A DNA stretch of 64,000 nt from contig CANRXB010000006.1 of the NCBI GenBank assembly GCA_947643715.1, forward strand, positions 1 through 64,000, read 5' to 3'. Positions 34,326-42,762 of this stretch are shown here, in pieces. The stretch's first letter is position 1. Each line of letters opens with the position of its first letter. Both the position numbers and the translations under genes were made by a program. Source of the DNA: an uncultured bacterium (GTDB lineage: Bacteria > Bacillota > Clostridia > Oscillospirales > Oscillospiraceae). Under the pieces are notes generated by a model. That model had not been told where the DNA came from, did not search any database, and was given only the letters and a program-made list of their open reading frames with translations.

Positions 34326-34388
34326 TCAGGAAAAATAGGAACGGTATGCCCGCAGAGAAAGCTTCCCGGCAAACATCGACTCGCGCAT
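34326..34388 (-). CDS. uraA leader peptide, 20 codons
   Basis: ATG at 34388 follows AAGGAGGGG by 5-6 bases, the strongest kind of ribosome site. The peptide is MRESMFAGKLSLRAYRSYFS; its TGA ends 3 bases before the attenuator stem begins. The last codons are U-rich in mRNA (UUCCUAUUUUUCCUGA). A ribosome completing this peptide would cover the 5' arm of the terminator. The peptide itself has no recognised function; its position argues for a role in attenuation. Confidence 0.7.
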   Translation of the reverse strand: MRESMFAGKLSLRAYRSYFS

Positions 34389-34416
34389 ATCGTCCCCTCC
34401 TTTTCGCGTTCGGTCT

Positions 34417-34445
34417 ATGATACCAGAAGCTGGGGGAGAATGCAA
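34417..34445 (-). promoter_or_regulatory. uraA: uraA promoter
   Basis: Minus strand TTGCAT (34440-34445), a 17-base spacer, TATCAT (34417-34422). Transcription would begin near 34410, giving about 22 bases before the leader-peptide start and about 150 before uraA. Confidence 0.72.
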
Positions 34446-34460
34446 CATGGCAGATCGCAC

Positions 34461-34487
34461 AAAAACCGCCCGGGACGACCGGGCGGT
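34461..34487 (-). terminator. Intrinsic terminator of the amino-acid ABC operon
   Basis: Minus-strand ACCGCCCGG/CCGGGCGGT stem (34465-34473, 34479-34487) followed by TTTTTGTG, 13 bases after the ATPase stop codon. Confidence 0.9.
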
Positions 34488-34499
34488 CTTGGCACGTGC

Positions 34500-35222
34500 T
34501 CAGAGCACCTTGGACAAGAATTCGATGGTGCGCTGCTCCTTGGGGTGGGCGAAGAAAGCCTGGGGTTCGTCCTGCTCCAGGATCTTGCCTGCGTCCATGA
34601 ACAGCACACGGGTGCCCACCTCCCGGGCGAAGCCCATCTCGTGGGTGACCACGACCATGGTCATGCCCTCCTGGGCCAGCTCCTTCATGACCTCCAGCAC
34701 CTCGCCCACCATCTCAGGGTCCAGGGCGGAGGTGGGCTCATCGAAGAGCATCAGCTTGGGCTTCATGGCCAGGGCCCGGACGATGGCGATGCGCTGCTTC
34801 TGCCCGCCGGATAGCTGCGCGGGGTAGGCGTCCGCCTTCTCCTCCAGCCCCACCCGGCGCAGCAGCGCCGAAGCGGCCTCGTCCGCCTCGGCCTGGCTCA
34901 TCAGCTTGGTCTGCACGGGGGCCAGGGTGATGTTCTTCCGGATGGTCATGTTGGGGAAGAGGTTGAAATGCTGGAACACCATGCCCATCTGCCGGCGGAT
35001 GGCGTTGATGTCCGCCTTGGGATCGGTGATCTCCTGGCCCTGGAAGGTGATGGTGCCGGAGGTAGGCTCCTCCAACAAGTTGAGGCAGCGCAGGAAAGTG
35101 GACTTGCCGGACCCGGACGGGCCGATGACCACCACCTTTTCCCCAGGATGGATGTGCTCGGAGATGCCGTTGAGCACCAAGTGCTTGCCGAAGGACTTGG
35201 TGAGGTCTTTAACGTCGATCAC
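34500..35222 (-). CDS. glnQ: Polar amino-acid ABC transporter, ATP-binding protein
   Basis: A 240-residue ABC ATPase: Walker [18 protein letters not shown]-loop [13 protein letters not shown], signature [16 protein letters not shown], Walker [16 protein letters not shown], and H-loop [13 protein letters not shown]. The PMT/PAAT-family phrasing ([13 protein letters not shown]) matches GlnQ/HisP-type importers. It overlaps the permease by 14 bases and ends the operon SBP-permease-ATPase. Confidence 0.94.
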   Translation of the reverse strand: MIDVKDLTKSFGKHLVLNGISEHIHPGEKVVVIGPSGSGKSTFLRCLNLLEEPTSGTITFQGQEITDPKADINAIRRQMGMVFQHFNLFPNMTIRKNITLAPVQTKLMSQAEADEAASALLRRVGLEEKADAYPAQLSGGQKQRIAIVRALAMKPKLMLFDEPTSALDPEMVGEVLEVMKELAQEGMTMVVVTHEMGFAREVGTRVLFMDAGKILEQDEPQAFFAHPKEQRTIEFLSKVL

Positions 35223-35979
35223 TTTGCCGCAGCCTCCTTTCCAGCCTGCCCTGGAGCCAGGTGAAGATCAGCACCAGGATGAGATAGATCACGGCGCTGC
35301 CGATGAGTGGGAACATGGCGTCGTAGGTGCGGTTGATGACGTCCCGGGCGGCTTTGATCAGCTCCTGCCCGCCGATGACGGAGATCATGGACGTGTCTTT
35401 GAGCAGGACGATGAACTCGTTGCCCAGGGAGGGGAGGATGGCCTTGAACGCCTGGGGGATGACGATGAAGCGCATGGTCTGTATGTAGTTCAGGCCCAGG
35501 GAACGGCCCGCCTCCATCTGCCCGGGGTCCAGGGACATCAGCCCGCCCCGGATGATCTCCGCCACATAGGCCCCCGAGTTGATGCCCAGGGTGAGTGCGC
35601 CCACCATGGTGAAGTTCCGGCTGCTGGAGAAGATGACCATGCCCATGATGAGGATCTGCACCATCATGGGGGTGCCGCGGATGATGGTCACATACACCCG
35701 GCACACGAGGTCGGCCAGGCCCAGCAGAAAATTGCGCCGTCCGGGCCGCTGCTGATCGTGGGCGGTGCGGATCACCGCCACCAGCACGCCCAGGACCACG
35801 CCCAGGCACAGGGCCATGGCGGTGACGTACAGGGTGGTGCCCACCCCCCGAAGGTACTGCTGCCAGCGGCCGTTCTCCAGGAACGCCTGATAGAAGCGCA
35901 CGAAGAACACCTGCCACCAGTCCAGGTCGCCGGACGACATCATACTGCGCCACAGCTCGTAGTGATAGGCCAGATCCAT
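35209..35979 (-). CDS. Polar amino-acid ABC transporter, permease
   Basis: A 256-residue membrane permease of the HisMQ family: [21 protein letters not shown] at the first core helix, [48 protein letters not shown] with the EAA loop (EAGRSLGL...[18 protein letters not shown]), ending in a cationic tail. Transports polar amino acids with the binding protein upstream, from which it is separated by a strong hairpin. Substrate specificity is not assignable here. Confidence 0.93.
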   Translation of the reverse strand: MDLAYHYELWRSMMSSGDLDWWQVFFVRFYQAFLENGRWQQYLRGVGTTLYVTAMALCLGVVLGVLVAVIRTAHDQQRPGRRNFLLGLADLVCRVYVTIIRGTPMMVQILIMGMVIFSSSRNFTMVGALTLGINSGAYVAEIIRGGLMSLDPGQMEAGRSLGLNYIQTMRFIVIPQAFKAILPSLGNEFIVLLKDTSMISVIGGQELIKAARDVINRTYDAMFPLIGSAVIYLILVLIFTWLQGRLERRLRQSDRR

Positions 35980-36001
35980 CCTTCTCCCCTCTTTCTCATA
36001 T

Positions 36002-36036
36002 GGCGCAGAGGAGCGGTGCTACCGCTCCTCTGCGCC
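36002..36036 (-). other. Intercistronic hairpin without U run
   Basis: A perfect 16-bp stem, GGCGCAGAGGAGCGGT and its complement (36002-36017, 36021-36036), with a 3-base loop lies between the binding-protein stop and the permease start. No T run follows on the minus strand, so it probably stabilises the 3' end of the binding-protein message or partly attenuates. Confidence 0.75.
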
Positions 36037-36049
36037 GCTTCCTTACGGA

Positions 36050-36946
36050 TCAGTCCGCGGTGATATACTTGTCGATGATCCTCTGCACGGTGCCGTCGGC
36101 GATCAGCTCGTTCAGGGCGTTGTTGATGGCGTCGAGCAGGGCGGTGTTGCCCTCGTCGACAGCGGCGCAGTAGTCCTCTTCCACATACTTGGCTTTCAGG
36201 ATGGTGAGGCCGGGGTTGGCTGCCACATACTCCTGCGCGGGGCCGTTGTCGATGACCACGCAGTCCACCTGGCCGTTGATCAGGGCCTGGACCGCCAGGG
36301 AGCCGTTGTCCAGAGAGGTGACGTGTTCCGTGCCGTGGGCACTCTGGCAATACTCCTCGCCGGTGGTGCCGCGCTGCACGCCGATCTGGATGTCCTCCAG
36401 CACGTTGCCGTCGGCGTCCACCAGCTGCAGCTCGTCATTGGTGCCGGCGATGGTGTCGTCCCCCTCGTTGACGATGATGACCTGGATGCCGGTGGCGTAC
36501 TTGTCGGTGAAGTCCAGTACCAAGTCGCGGTCCTCCCGGTAGGACAGGCCGGCCAGCATCACGTCGTGGCGGTTCTCCTGCACGGAGATCAGGGCGGCGT
36601 CGAAGTCGATATCGTCGATGACCAGCTCCAGGCCCAGCTTGTCGGCGATGGCCTGGGCGATCTCAGGGTCGATGCCGATCACGTTGCCGCTGTCGTCGGT
36701 CATCTCATAGGGAGGGAAGGCGGCGTTGGTGACCATCAGCAGCTTGCCCGGCTCGATGGTGGTGAACTCAGCGCCGGCCTGGCTGGGCTGTGTGTCGTCG
36801 GGTCCCTGGGACGGGGCGCTGCTGGTGGGGGTCTGGGAAGGTGTGCTGCTGGGCTGATTGCCCTGATCGGAGCAGGCAGCCAGGGCGAACGCCATGACCG
36901 CTGCCAACAGCAGGGCGGTGAGTCTCTTCATCGCTTTCATTTTCAT
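36050..36946 (-). CDS. Polar amino-acid ABC transporter, substrate-binding lipoprotein
   Basis: A 298-residue lipoprotein: MKRLTALLLAAVMAFALAACSDQ has a lipobox LAAC, followed by a Ser/Pro/Gln linker and a family-3 extracellular solute-binding domain (LLMVTNAAFPPYEMTDDSGNVIGIDPEIAQAIADKL, LSYREDRDLVLDFTDKYATGIQ, VQRGTTGEEYCQS). GIDPEIAQAIADKLGLEL is the typical phrase. It is first in the operon behind a consensus promoter, and the hairpin after it would favour excess of the binding protein over the membrane parts. Confidence 0.93.
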   Translation of the reverse strand: MKMKAMKRLTALLLAAVMAFALAACSDQGNQPSSTPSQTPTSSAPSQGPDDTQPSQAGAEFTTIEPGKLLMVTNAAFPPYEMTDDSGNVIGIDPEIAQAIADKLGLELVIDDIDFDAALISVQENRHDVMLAGLSYREDRDLVLDFTDKYATGIQVIIVNEGDDTIAGTNDELQLVDADGNVLEDIQIGVQRGTTGEEYCQSAHGTEHVTSLDNGSLAVQALINGQVDCVVIDNGPAQEYVAANPGLTILKAKYVEEDYCAAVDEGNTALLDAINNALNELIADGTVQRIIDKYITAD

Positions 36947-37022
36947 TCATCTCCTAGAATAGTTGCGCACAGGAGGCCGGCAGGGCGCTCCTGAAAGGAC
37001 CAGCCTTTCGGCCGGTGATTGG

Positions 37023-37051
37023 ATTATAAACGTTATGCAAAAAGAATGCAA
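37023..37051 (-). promoter_or_regulatory. Promoter of the amino-acid ABC operon
   Basis: Minus strand TTGCAT (37046-37051), 17 bases, TATAAT (37023-37028). The -35 box lies within the 3' arm of the preceding terminator. About 90 bases upstream is TGCATAAAAATGTA, an imperfect dyad resembling an ARG box. Confidence 0.75.
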
Positions 37052-37079
37052 GGGGATGACGCGGATCTCCCCTTGCATT
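37036..37079 (-). terminator. Intrinsic terminator after the DUF2156 gene
   Basis: A perfect 12-bp stem (AATGCAAGGGGA at 37045-37056 with TCCCCTTGCATT at 37068-37079). On the minus strand it is followed by CTTTTT, on + by TTTT; it also carries the -35 box of the next promoter. Confidence 0.88.
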
Positions 37080-37160
37080 TTGCTCATTTCATCGTTTTGA
37101 CGGACGTCGGACGAATAAAGATACATTTTTATGCAAATTTGAGTGGATACGGCGGGCCGA

Positions 37161-38066
37161 TCAGACGGCTCGGGCGGTGTACTTGGCCACCAGGACGTCC
37201 GGCTGATAGGACAGCTTTGCCCGGCGCAGGCCCTCCAAGCCCAGATCGTCCTCGCGGTTGAGCCACTTCACCTGGGGGTGGCGCTCCCGGACGAGCCGGG
37301 CCATCTCCCGGTTGATGGCGGGATAGGCCCCCTGGATGTCGCCGAAGGATTTCTCGAAGTTCACGTCGAAGCACTCCGGCGTGATGAGCCCGCCCAGGGA
37401 GAAGGCCACCGGACTGCCGTCGGCCCGGATGAGCAGGCCCTCCAGCCCCAGCTTGTCCATGTGGTAGAGCGCCTCGATGACGGCCACGGTCTCCTCGGAG
37501 ACCGTCTCCTCTCCCCCCTCCTCCTCTTGCCGGATGGCGGTCCACTGGCGTTCCAGCTCCACGCATTCGGGGACGTTGGCGGGGGTGATGTCCTCGGCCA
37601 GCCAATCGGGGAACTGCTCGTCGAAGCGCCGGATGTGGTTGCGCTTGGCGTGGAGCTTCTTGCCGGGCAGGTCGGCCAGGCGGTCGATCTCATAGAGGTA
37701 ATCGAAGCCGTTCCGATCCTCTTCGAAGGTGAAGCGGCCGGGACATGCCGCCTCCAAGGCGGCTCGCTGCTCCTGCGTCACGCATACTAGGGTGAGGGAA
37801 CGGCCCTGAGAGGCGGCGTCCGCGGCCAGGGCGTCCACCGCCGGGGCCAACGGGCCGCTCCCGGCGGGGTACAGACAGCTCGGGCCGAGGGACCCCTGGA
37901 TGCACACCAGCAGACGGTCGCCATGGCGGGCGATCTTCTGGGGCCAGGCCCGGCTCCACAGATAGATGTTGGCGAAGCTGTACTCGCAGGCGAGGCTGCC
38001 CTCGGCGTCCAGCAGAGGCTGGGCCCACTGACGGTCTTCGAACTGGGGGGACGTGAATGTGATCAT
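37161..38066 (-). CDS. DUF2156 protein (MprF C-terminal acyltransferase-like)
   Basis: A 301-residue soluble protein with the GNAT-like fold of DUF2156, the domain that in MprF transfers aminoacyl groups to phosphatidylglycerol. Visible are FEDRQWAQPLLDAEGSLACEYSFANIYLW at the N-terminus, a central KRNHIRRFDEQFP, and C-terminal AFSLGGLITPECFDVNFEKSFGDIQGAYPAINREMARLVRE plus WLNREDDLGLEGLRRAKLSYQPD. No membrane part is present, so it is the stand-alone clostridial form whose substrate is unknown. Start 38066 is 9 bases after AAAAGGA; ATG 38075 abuts it. Confidence 0.88.
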   Translation of the reverse strand: MITFTSPQFEDRQWAQPLLDAEGSLACEYSFANIYLWSRAWPQKIARHGDRLLVCIQGSLGPSCLYPAGSGPLAPAVDALAADAASQGRSLTLVCVTQEQRAALEAACPGRFTFEEDRNGFDYLYEIDRLADLPGKKLHAKRNHIRRFDEQFPDWLAEDITPANVPECVELERQWTAIRQEEEGGEETVSEETVAVIEALYHMDKLGLEGLLIRADGSPVAFSLGGLITPECFDVNFEKSFGDIQGAYPAINREMARLVRERHPQVKWLNREDDLGLEGLRRAKLSYQPDVLVAKYTARAV

Positions 38067-38168
38067 GGTCACCATTCCTTTTGGTAGTGTTGGGATATCG
38101 TATCACAACCCTAAGAAAAACGCAACGGGAAAACGCGCCGCCGTGGAGCCCCACAGCGGCGCGCTCGT

Positions 38169-39728
38169 TCATTTTGCATACTCGATGGCCTTGGTCTCCC
38201 GGATCAGGTTCACCTTGATCTGGCCGGGGTACTCCAGTTCCTCCTGGATCTTCATGGCGATCTCCCGGGCCAGCAGCACCATGCGGTCCTCGGGCACCTC
38301 CTCGGGATCGACCATGATGCGCACTTCCCGGCCCGCCTGGATGGCATAGGCCTTGTCCACGCCCGGGAAAGAGGAGGTGAGCTCCTCCAGCTTCTCCAGC
38401 CGCTTGATGTAGAACTCCACGTTCTCCTTGCGTGCGCCGGGCCGGGCGGCGGAGATGGCGTCGGCGGCCTGCACCAGACAGGCCACGATGGTGCGTGCCT
38501 CCACGTCCCCATGATGGGCCTCGATGGCGTGGATCACGTTCTCGCTCTCCCGGTACTTCCGGGCCAGCTCGACGCCGATCTGCACATGGGAGCCCTCCAC
38601 CTCGTGGTCGATGGACTTGCCCAGGTCGTGGAGCAGGCCGGCCCGTTTGGCCTCGGCCACGTTCACGCCGATCTCGGCAGCCAGCAGGCCGGCGAGCTGG
38701 GACACCTCGATGGAGTGGTTGAGCACGTTCTGCCCATAGCTGGTGCGGTAGTGCTGGCGGCCCAGCAGCTTCACCAGTTCCGGGTTGAGGCCGTGGACGT
38801 TGGTCTCGAACACGGCGCGCTCGCCCTCGGCGCGGATGGTGGCGTCCACCTCGCGCTTGGCCTTCTCCACCATCTCCTCGATGCGGGTGGGGTGGATGCG
38901 CCCGTCCAGGATGAGCTTTTCCAAGGCCAGCCGGGCGATCTCCCGGCGCACCGGGTCGAAGCAGGACACAGTGATGGCCTCGGGGGTGTCGTCGATGATG
39001 AGGTCCACGCCGGTCATGGTCTCCAGCGTGCGGATGTTGCGGCCCTCCCGGCCGATGATGCGGCCCTTCATCTCGTCGTTGGGCAGGGGCACCACGGACA
39101 CGGTGGCCTCCGCCACGTGGTCGGCGGCGCAGCGCTGGATGGCCAGGGCGATCTGCTCCCGGGCGTAGGTCTCCGCCTCCTCCTTGAAGCGGGCCTGGAT
39201 CTCCTTGAGCTTCAGGGCCTGCTCGTGGGTGACGTCGTCCTCCAACTGGTCGATGAGGTAGCGCCTGGCTTCCTCCACGGTCAGGCCGGAGATGCGCTCG
39301 AGCAGCTCGAGCTGGCTATCCTTCAATCCGTCCAGTTCACGCTTCTCATGCTCGAGCTGGGCGATGCGGGCGGACACGTTCTCTTCCTTGCGCTCCAGGT
39401 TCTCCAACTTGCGGTCCAGGTTCTCTTCCTTGGAGTTGAGCCGGTTCTCCTGGCGCTGGATCTCGTTGCGGCGGTCCTTGACCTCTTTGTCGAACTCGCT
39501 GCGGGCCTTGAGGATCTCCTCCTTGGCCTCCACTGTGGCTTCCCGCTTCTTGTTCTCGGCGCTCTTGATCGCGTCGTTGATGATGCGGCGGGCCTCTTCC
39601 TCGGCGGAGCCGATTTCCCGTTCGGCGGCGGCCTTCCGCCGCTGATAGCCCAGCACGACGCCGGCGATCAGGCAGATCAGGCCCACCGCTACGGCGACGA
39701 TCACTGTGACATAGACTGGCACTTGCAT
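38169..39728 (-). CDS. rny: Ribonuclease Y
   Basis: A membrane-anchored endoribonuclease initiating mRNA decay. The 519-residue protein has an N-terminal membrane helix ([22 protein letters not shown]), a long charged coiled coil (residues ~35-200), a KH domain ([25 protein letters not shown]), and an HD domain with [10 protein letters not shown] and [21 protein letters not shown] 39728 is chosen because the helix would then begin right at the N-terminus as in the family; AGGAGG is 13 bases upstream, slightly distant. Its partner RicT is at 14025. A T-rich hairpin at 39783-39807 precedes the gene. Confidence 0.95.
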   Translation of the reverse strand: MQVPVYVTVIVAVAVGLICLIAGVVLGYQRRKAAAEREIGSAEEEARRIINDAIKSAENKKREATVEAKEEILKARSEFDKEVKDRRNEIQRQENRLNSKEENLDRKLENLERKEENVSARIAQLEHEKRELDGLKDSQLELLERISGLTVEEARRYLIDQLEDDVTHEQALKLKEIQARFKEEAETYAREQIALAIQRCAADHVAEATVSVVPLPNDEMKGRIIGREGRNIRTLETMTGVDLIIDDTPEAITVSCFDPVRREIARLALEKLILDGRIHPTRIEEMVEKAKREVDATIRAEGERAVFETNVHGLNPELVKLLGRQHYRTSYGQNVLNHSIEVSQLAGLLAAEIGVNVAEAKRAGLLHDLGKSIDHEVEGSHVQIGVELARKYRESENVIHAIEAHHGDVEARTIVACLVQAADAISAARPGARKENVEFYIKRLEKLEELTSSFPGVDKAYAIQAGREVRIMVDPEEVPEDRMVLLAREIAMKIQEELEYPGQIKVNLIRETKAIEYAK

Positions 39729-40074
39729 GTTGGGTACCACACCTCCTGTTTTCTGTTTTGTGAAAAAATAAGCAAAATAAGACGCGATGCGTGGGAGACG
39801 CACCGCGATAACCGAAAAACCGCCCCCTCATCAGGGCGCACCTACACTATTTGAGAGTCAATAGAATCTATGAACGCTCGATAGACTATATGGACACGCC
39901 CTCATGGGCGATGTAAACGCTCAAAACGGTGGAAAAGCACGGCGGCTCTTCAAAATTATCCTTATCCATTCTAATGGCAGGAAGCTTTCCTGTCAAGTGG
40001 AAATATGGAAGTCCCGCGCATATTCCATAAATTTTCTGTGCAACATGCGCAAGCGGCCCCTGGCCCAAAGGGGC
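39729..40074 (-). other. rny leader and gap to apbE
   Basis: About 345 bases without a gene. On the minus strand the stem CGCGGTGCGT/ACGCATCGCG (39783-39807, one wobble) is followed by TCTTATTTT, a terminator-like structure 55 bases before rny. Further upstream are a CAGGAA/TTCCTG dyad (39979-39993) and AT-rich sequence. No promoter with both boxes could be fixed. Confidence 0.6.
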
Positions 40075-41070
40075 TCAGGGGCGGGCGATGGTGAGCATAC
40101 GGTCCGGCTCGGCCAGGGTGAAACGTCCCTCCAGCCCGGCGGTGACGGTGACGCTGCCGTCCTCGGAGACGAACACCGCCTCGAAGTCCCGGTGCTCCCG
40201 CCAGTGGTCCAGCGCGTCCTCCAGCCCCATCACGAACAGGGCGGTGGACAGGCCGTCGCACAGCAGGCCGCTGTCCCCCACGACGGTGACGGACGAGAGC
40301 CCGCTCCGGGCAGGTGCGCCGGTCGCCGGGGCCAGGATGTGCCAATAGCGCACGCCGTCCCGCTCGAAGTACCGTTCGTACCCGCCGGAGGTGACCACCG
40401 CCTGGCCGGAGACCGTGATGACGCCGAGCTCCCCCTCCCCTGCCGGATCGCGGATCGCGACGCGCCAGGGGGAGCCGTCCGGCTTGGTCCCAACGGCCTG
40501 GATGTTCCCGCCCAGGTCCAATAGGGCGGAGCCGACGCCGCGCTGCTCCAGCAGAGCGCACAGCGCGTCCCCGGTATAGCCCTTCGCCACGCTGCCCAGG
40601 TCGATCTCCATGCCCTGGGGCAGTGTGGCCATGGTCCCGTCCAGATCGATCCGGGCATGATCCACCAAGGGGAGCAGCCCGGCCAGCACGTCCTCCCCGG
40701 GGACCGTGTACGCGCCGGTAGTGAAGCCCCAGGCGCGCAGCACCGGATAGATGGATATGTCCAGCGCGCCGCCGGTGCGCTGGCACAGCTCCAGTGCGCC
40801 GGCCAGCAGCTCCGCCGCCTCCGGGGACAGCTCCGCCGCGCCGGTCTCGTTGAGCGCATATATCTCGCTGTCCGGGTCGGTGACGGACACGAGGGCCTCC
40901 AGGTCCTCTACGAAGCGCTGGGCCTCGTCCAGCAGGGCCGCGTCCCCGCCCTGGTACAGCCGGACGGACATCATGGTGTCCATGGCGAAGAACACGCTCT
41001 GTTCCGGCTGGGCCTGGGCGCAGCCGGACAGCAGCAGGAGCGCCAGGCACACAGCGGCCAGCCGTTTCAT
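40075..41070 (-). CDS. apbE: ApbE-family FAD:protein FMN transferase lipoprotein
   Basis: Attaches FMN covalently to Thr in flavoproteins such as Rnf and Nqr subunits, on the outer face of the membrane. The 331-residue lipoprotein has a signal with lipobox LLSGC, FFAMDTMMSVRLY, the conserved IDLGSVAKGYTGDAL, LLDLGGNIQAVGTKPDGSPWRVAIRDP, and GLSSVTVVGDSGLLCDGLSTALFVMG (metal-binding Asp region). Start 41070 follows GGAGGA. It overlaps the dCMP deaminase stop by 4 bases. Its flavin acceptor is not in this window. Confidence 0.94.
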   Translation of the reverse strand: MKRLAAVCLALLLLSGCAQAQPEQSVFFAMDTMMSVRLYQGGDAALLDEAQRFVEDLEALVSVTDPDSEIYALNETGAAELSPEAAELLAGALELCQRTGGALDISIYPVLRAWGFTTGAYTVPGEDVLAGLLPLVDHARIDLDGTMATLPQGMEIDLGSVAKGYTGDALCALLEQRGVGSALLDLGGNIQAVGTKPDGSPWRVAIRDPAGEGELGVITVSGQAVVTSGGYERYFERDGVRYWHILAPATGAPARSGLSSVTVVGDSGLLCDGLSTALFVMGLEDALDHWREHRDFEAVFVSEDGSVTVTAGLEGRFTLAEPDRMLTIARP

Positions 41071-41573
41071 CCGCGTCGGTCCTCCGGCCGGAGGTGCGGC
41101 GGGATGGAGTCGTCCTCGTCGATCCACTCCTTCTGCACGTCCACCACGCGGTATCGCTCGGCGCTGTCCCGTATGACCACCTTGGCGATGCCCGCGTTGA
41201 TGATGAGGCGGCGGCACATGGAACAGGAGGTGGAGCCGGGGATCAGGTCGCCGGAGGCAGGGTCCTTGCACACCATGTACAGCGTGGCCCCCAGCACCTC
41301 CCGCCGGGGGGCGGAGATGATGGCGTTGGCCTCGGCGTGGACGGAGCGGCACAGCTCGTAGCGCTGCCCGGAGGGGATGTTCATGGCCTCCCTGGCGCAA
41401 TAGGCCAGGTCCGCGCAGTTCCGCCGCCCCCGGGGCGCTCCGTTGTAGCCGGAGGAGACGATCTCATCGTTTTGCACGATGATGGCCCCATAGTGCCTGC
41501 GCATACAGGTGGAGCGCTCCAGAACGGTGCCTGCGATGTCCAGATAATAGTTCTCTTTATCGATTCGGGCCAT
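41067..41573 (-). CDS. comEB: Deoxycytidylate (dCMP) deaminase
   Basis: Deaminates dCMP to dUMP, feeding thymidylate synthesis. The 168-residue protein has the zinc-deaminase motifs SVHAEANAI (HAE, zinc His and catalytic Glu) and TSCSMCRRLI (CxxC), plus IIVQNDEIVSSGYNGAPRGRRNC. These are the dCMP-deaminase/ComEB subgroup; the competence name is by homology only. GGGAGG lies 7 bases before 41573; the ATG at 41579 is too close. It is 5' in a two-gene unit with apbE. Confidence 0.93.
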   Translation of the reverse strand: MARIDKENYYLDIAGTVLERSTCMRRHYGAIIVQNDEIVSSGYNGAPRGRRNCADLAYCAREAMNIPSGQRYELCRSVHAEANAIISAPRREVLGATLYMVCKDPASGDLIPGSTSCSMCRRLIINAGIAKVVIRDSAERYRVVDVQKEWIDEDDSIPPHLRPEDRRG

Positions 41574-41665
41574 GCCCATCCCTCCCGATGTTCCCGGCGG
41601 TCCTCCGAGGGCCCTTCCCCCGCGGCCGGCCGCCACAAATTCACATTTTGTTTACGCTTGCCCCA

Positions 41666-41694
41666 TTGACGCGGCCATATCGGCGCGTTATATT
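41666..41694 (+). promoter_or_regulatory. Promoter for the zinc-ribbon membrane protein
   Basis: TTGACG (41666-41671), 17 bases, TATATT (41689-41694), 55 bases upstream of the start codon. Confidence 0.75.
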
Positions 41695-41749
41695 TATGAT
41701 CGTACCCTAAAAACCCGAGGACCCGATCCCCAGCAGGAGGTGTGCGCCT

Positions 41750-42145
41750 ATGATCCGCCGTTTCATGGCCGGCTTTATGGCCGGGCGCTATGGAGGAGAC
41801 CAGTTGAATCTGCTCTTGACGGCGCTGTATATGGTCCTCTATGTGGTCTTTCTGTTCACCAGGATGCTGGTGTTCGAGGTGCTGGTGCTGATCCTGGTGG
41901 TCGTGAGCCTGTACCGCGCCCTCTCCCGGGACGTGGCCCGCCGCCGGGCGGAGAACGCCCGCTTCCTCCAATTCGTGCGGCCCGTCGCCCGCCGGTGGAA
42001 CACCTTCCGCGCCAGGACCCAGGACCGGGAGCACCGTTATTTCAAATGCCCCAACTGCGGCCAGCACATGCGCGTGCCGCGGGGCAAGGGGCGCATCACC
42101 GTGCACTGCCGCTCCTGCGGCGCGGTGTTCGAAGAGAAGAGCTAG
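41750..42145 (+). CDS. Small membrane protein with C-terminal zinc ribbon
   Basis: A 131-residue protein with two hydrophobic helices near residues 20-57 (NLLLTALYMVLYVVFLF, MLVFEVLVLILVVVSLY), a basic Arg-rich stretch, then a zinc ribbon with two CxxC knuckles (FKCPNCGQHMRVPRGKGRITVHCRSCGAVFEEK). The ribbon is of the type used for nucleic-acid or protein contacts. Function is unknown; no partner gene is adjacent on this strand. It has its own consensus promoter and a hairpin after the stop. Confidence 0.85.
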   Translation: MIRRFMAGFMAGRYGGDQLNLLLTALYMVLYVVFLFTRMLVFEVLVLILVVVSLYRALSRDVARRRAENARFLQFVRPVARRWNTFRARTQDREHRYFKCPNCGQHMRVPRGKGRITVHCRSCGAVFEEKS

Positions 42146-42151
42146 TCCAGC

Positions 42152-42182
42152 GAGAGCTCCCCGCCGTCGGCGGGGGGCTCTC
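42152..42182. terminator. Hairpin between convergent genes
   Basis: GAGAGCTCCCCGCC (42152-42165) pairs with GGCGGGGGGCTCTC (42169-42182), 14 pairs with one wobble, loop GTC. It has no T run on either side, so termination strength is uncertain. Confidence 0.6.
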
Positions 42183-42200
42183 GAGCTTATCGGGAGGGGC

Positions 42201-42635
42201 TCACGGGACGTCCTCCTGGGCCGGCGTGGGGCCGTCGGGGCGGGCGACCATCACGTTGTCCCGGGTCATCCGCTGGCGCAGCAGCACGAAATCGGGCATC
42301 CCTCCGGCGGCGCACACCTGCTTGACCAGCACCTCCCCATAGGGGAAGAGCTGCTGGTAGCACATGACGTGGAAGTCCCGCTTGTCCTCGTCCGTGAGCT
42401 GCCCGGAGATCTCGAACATGCCCACCAGCTCCACAGAGACGAAGAAGCGGTGGTCGGGGCCGTCCGTCTTGTCCTTCACACACTGATACAGCTTGGCCAT
42501 ACAGCGGGTGTGGTCCTGGCTGTAGTTCACGGAGAAGGAGAAATTGTTCTCGAGCTGGATCTGGCCGGGGGCCTCCAGCTTGTTGAAGAATTGCAGGTCC
42601 TGGAGCTTGTAAGAGAGCATGTCGAGTCGCGCCAT
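42201..42635 (-). CDS. SecB-like protein
   Basis: A 144-residue protein with weak but recognisable SecB-fold features: LQFFNKLEAPGQIQLENNFSFSVNYSQD, VSVELVGMFEISG, and LFPYGEVLVKQVCAAGGMPDFVLLRQ, matching SecB's YLFPYARELISNLTARGGFPPL-type helix. SecB is the Sec chaperone of Proteobacteria; Firmicutes relatives mostly belong to toxin-antitoxin chaperones or have unknown roles. No toxin-antitoxin pair is adjacent. Start 42635 follows GGAGGT by 6 bases. Minus-strand TATACT (42668-42673) upstream may be its -10 box. Confidence 0.65.
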   Translation of the reverse strand: MARLDMLSYKLQDLQFFNKLEAPGQIQLENNFSFSVNYSQDHTRCMAKLYQCVKDKTDGPDHRFFVSVELVGMFEISGQLTDEDKRDFHVMCYQQLFPYGEVLVKQVCAAGGMPDFVLLRQRMTRDNVMVARPDGPTPAQEDVP

Positions 42636-42704
42636 CGAGGCACCTCCAAAACAGTAGATTCGCCTATAGTATACCACGGATCGGCCCGCCGACGCAACCT
42701 CGCG

Positions 42705-42733
42705 TTGAAAGATCTGCCGGATCGTGTTAAGAT
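42705..42733 (+). promoter_or_regulatory. mnmE: mnmE promoter
   Basis: TTGAAA (42705-42710), 17 bases, TAAGAT (42728-42733), 29 bases upstream of the start codon. Confidence 0.65.
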
Positions 42734-42762
42734 ATCACAAAACGGTCCCGAGGTGATCCGCT

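Noticed and set aside
34262-34410. Purine riboswitch or PyrR-binding loop in the uraA leader
   Set aside because: The conserved purine-aptamer loops are absent and the PyrR consensus was not found; the leader-peptide model explains the structure better.
37800-38400. tRNA or rRNA gene
   Set aside because: None of the intergenic regions contains a cloverleaf with a GTTC-type T loop or rRNA signature.
42201-42635. Toxin-antitoxin-chaperone module around the SecB-like gene
   Set aside because: Neighbours are a zinc-ribbon membrane protein and mnmE; no toxin or antitoxin is adjacent.
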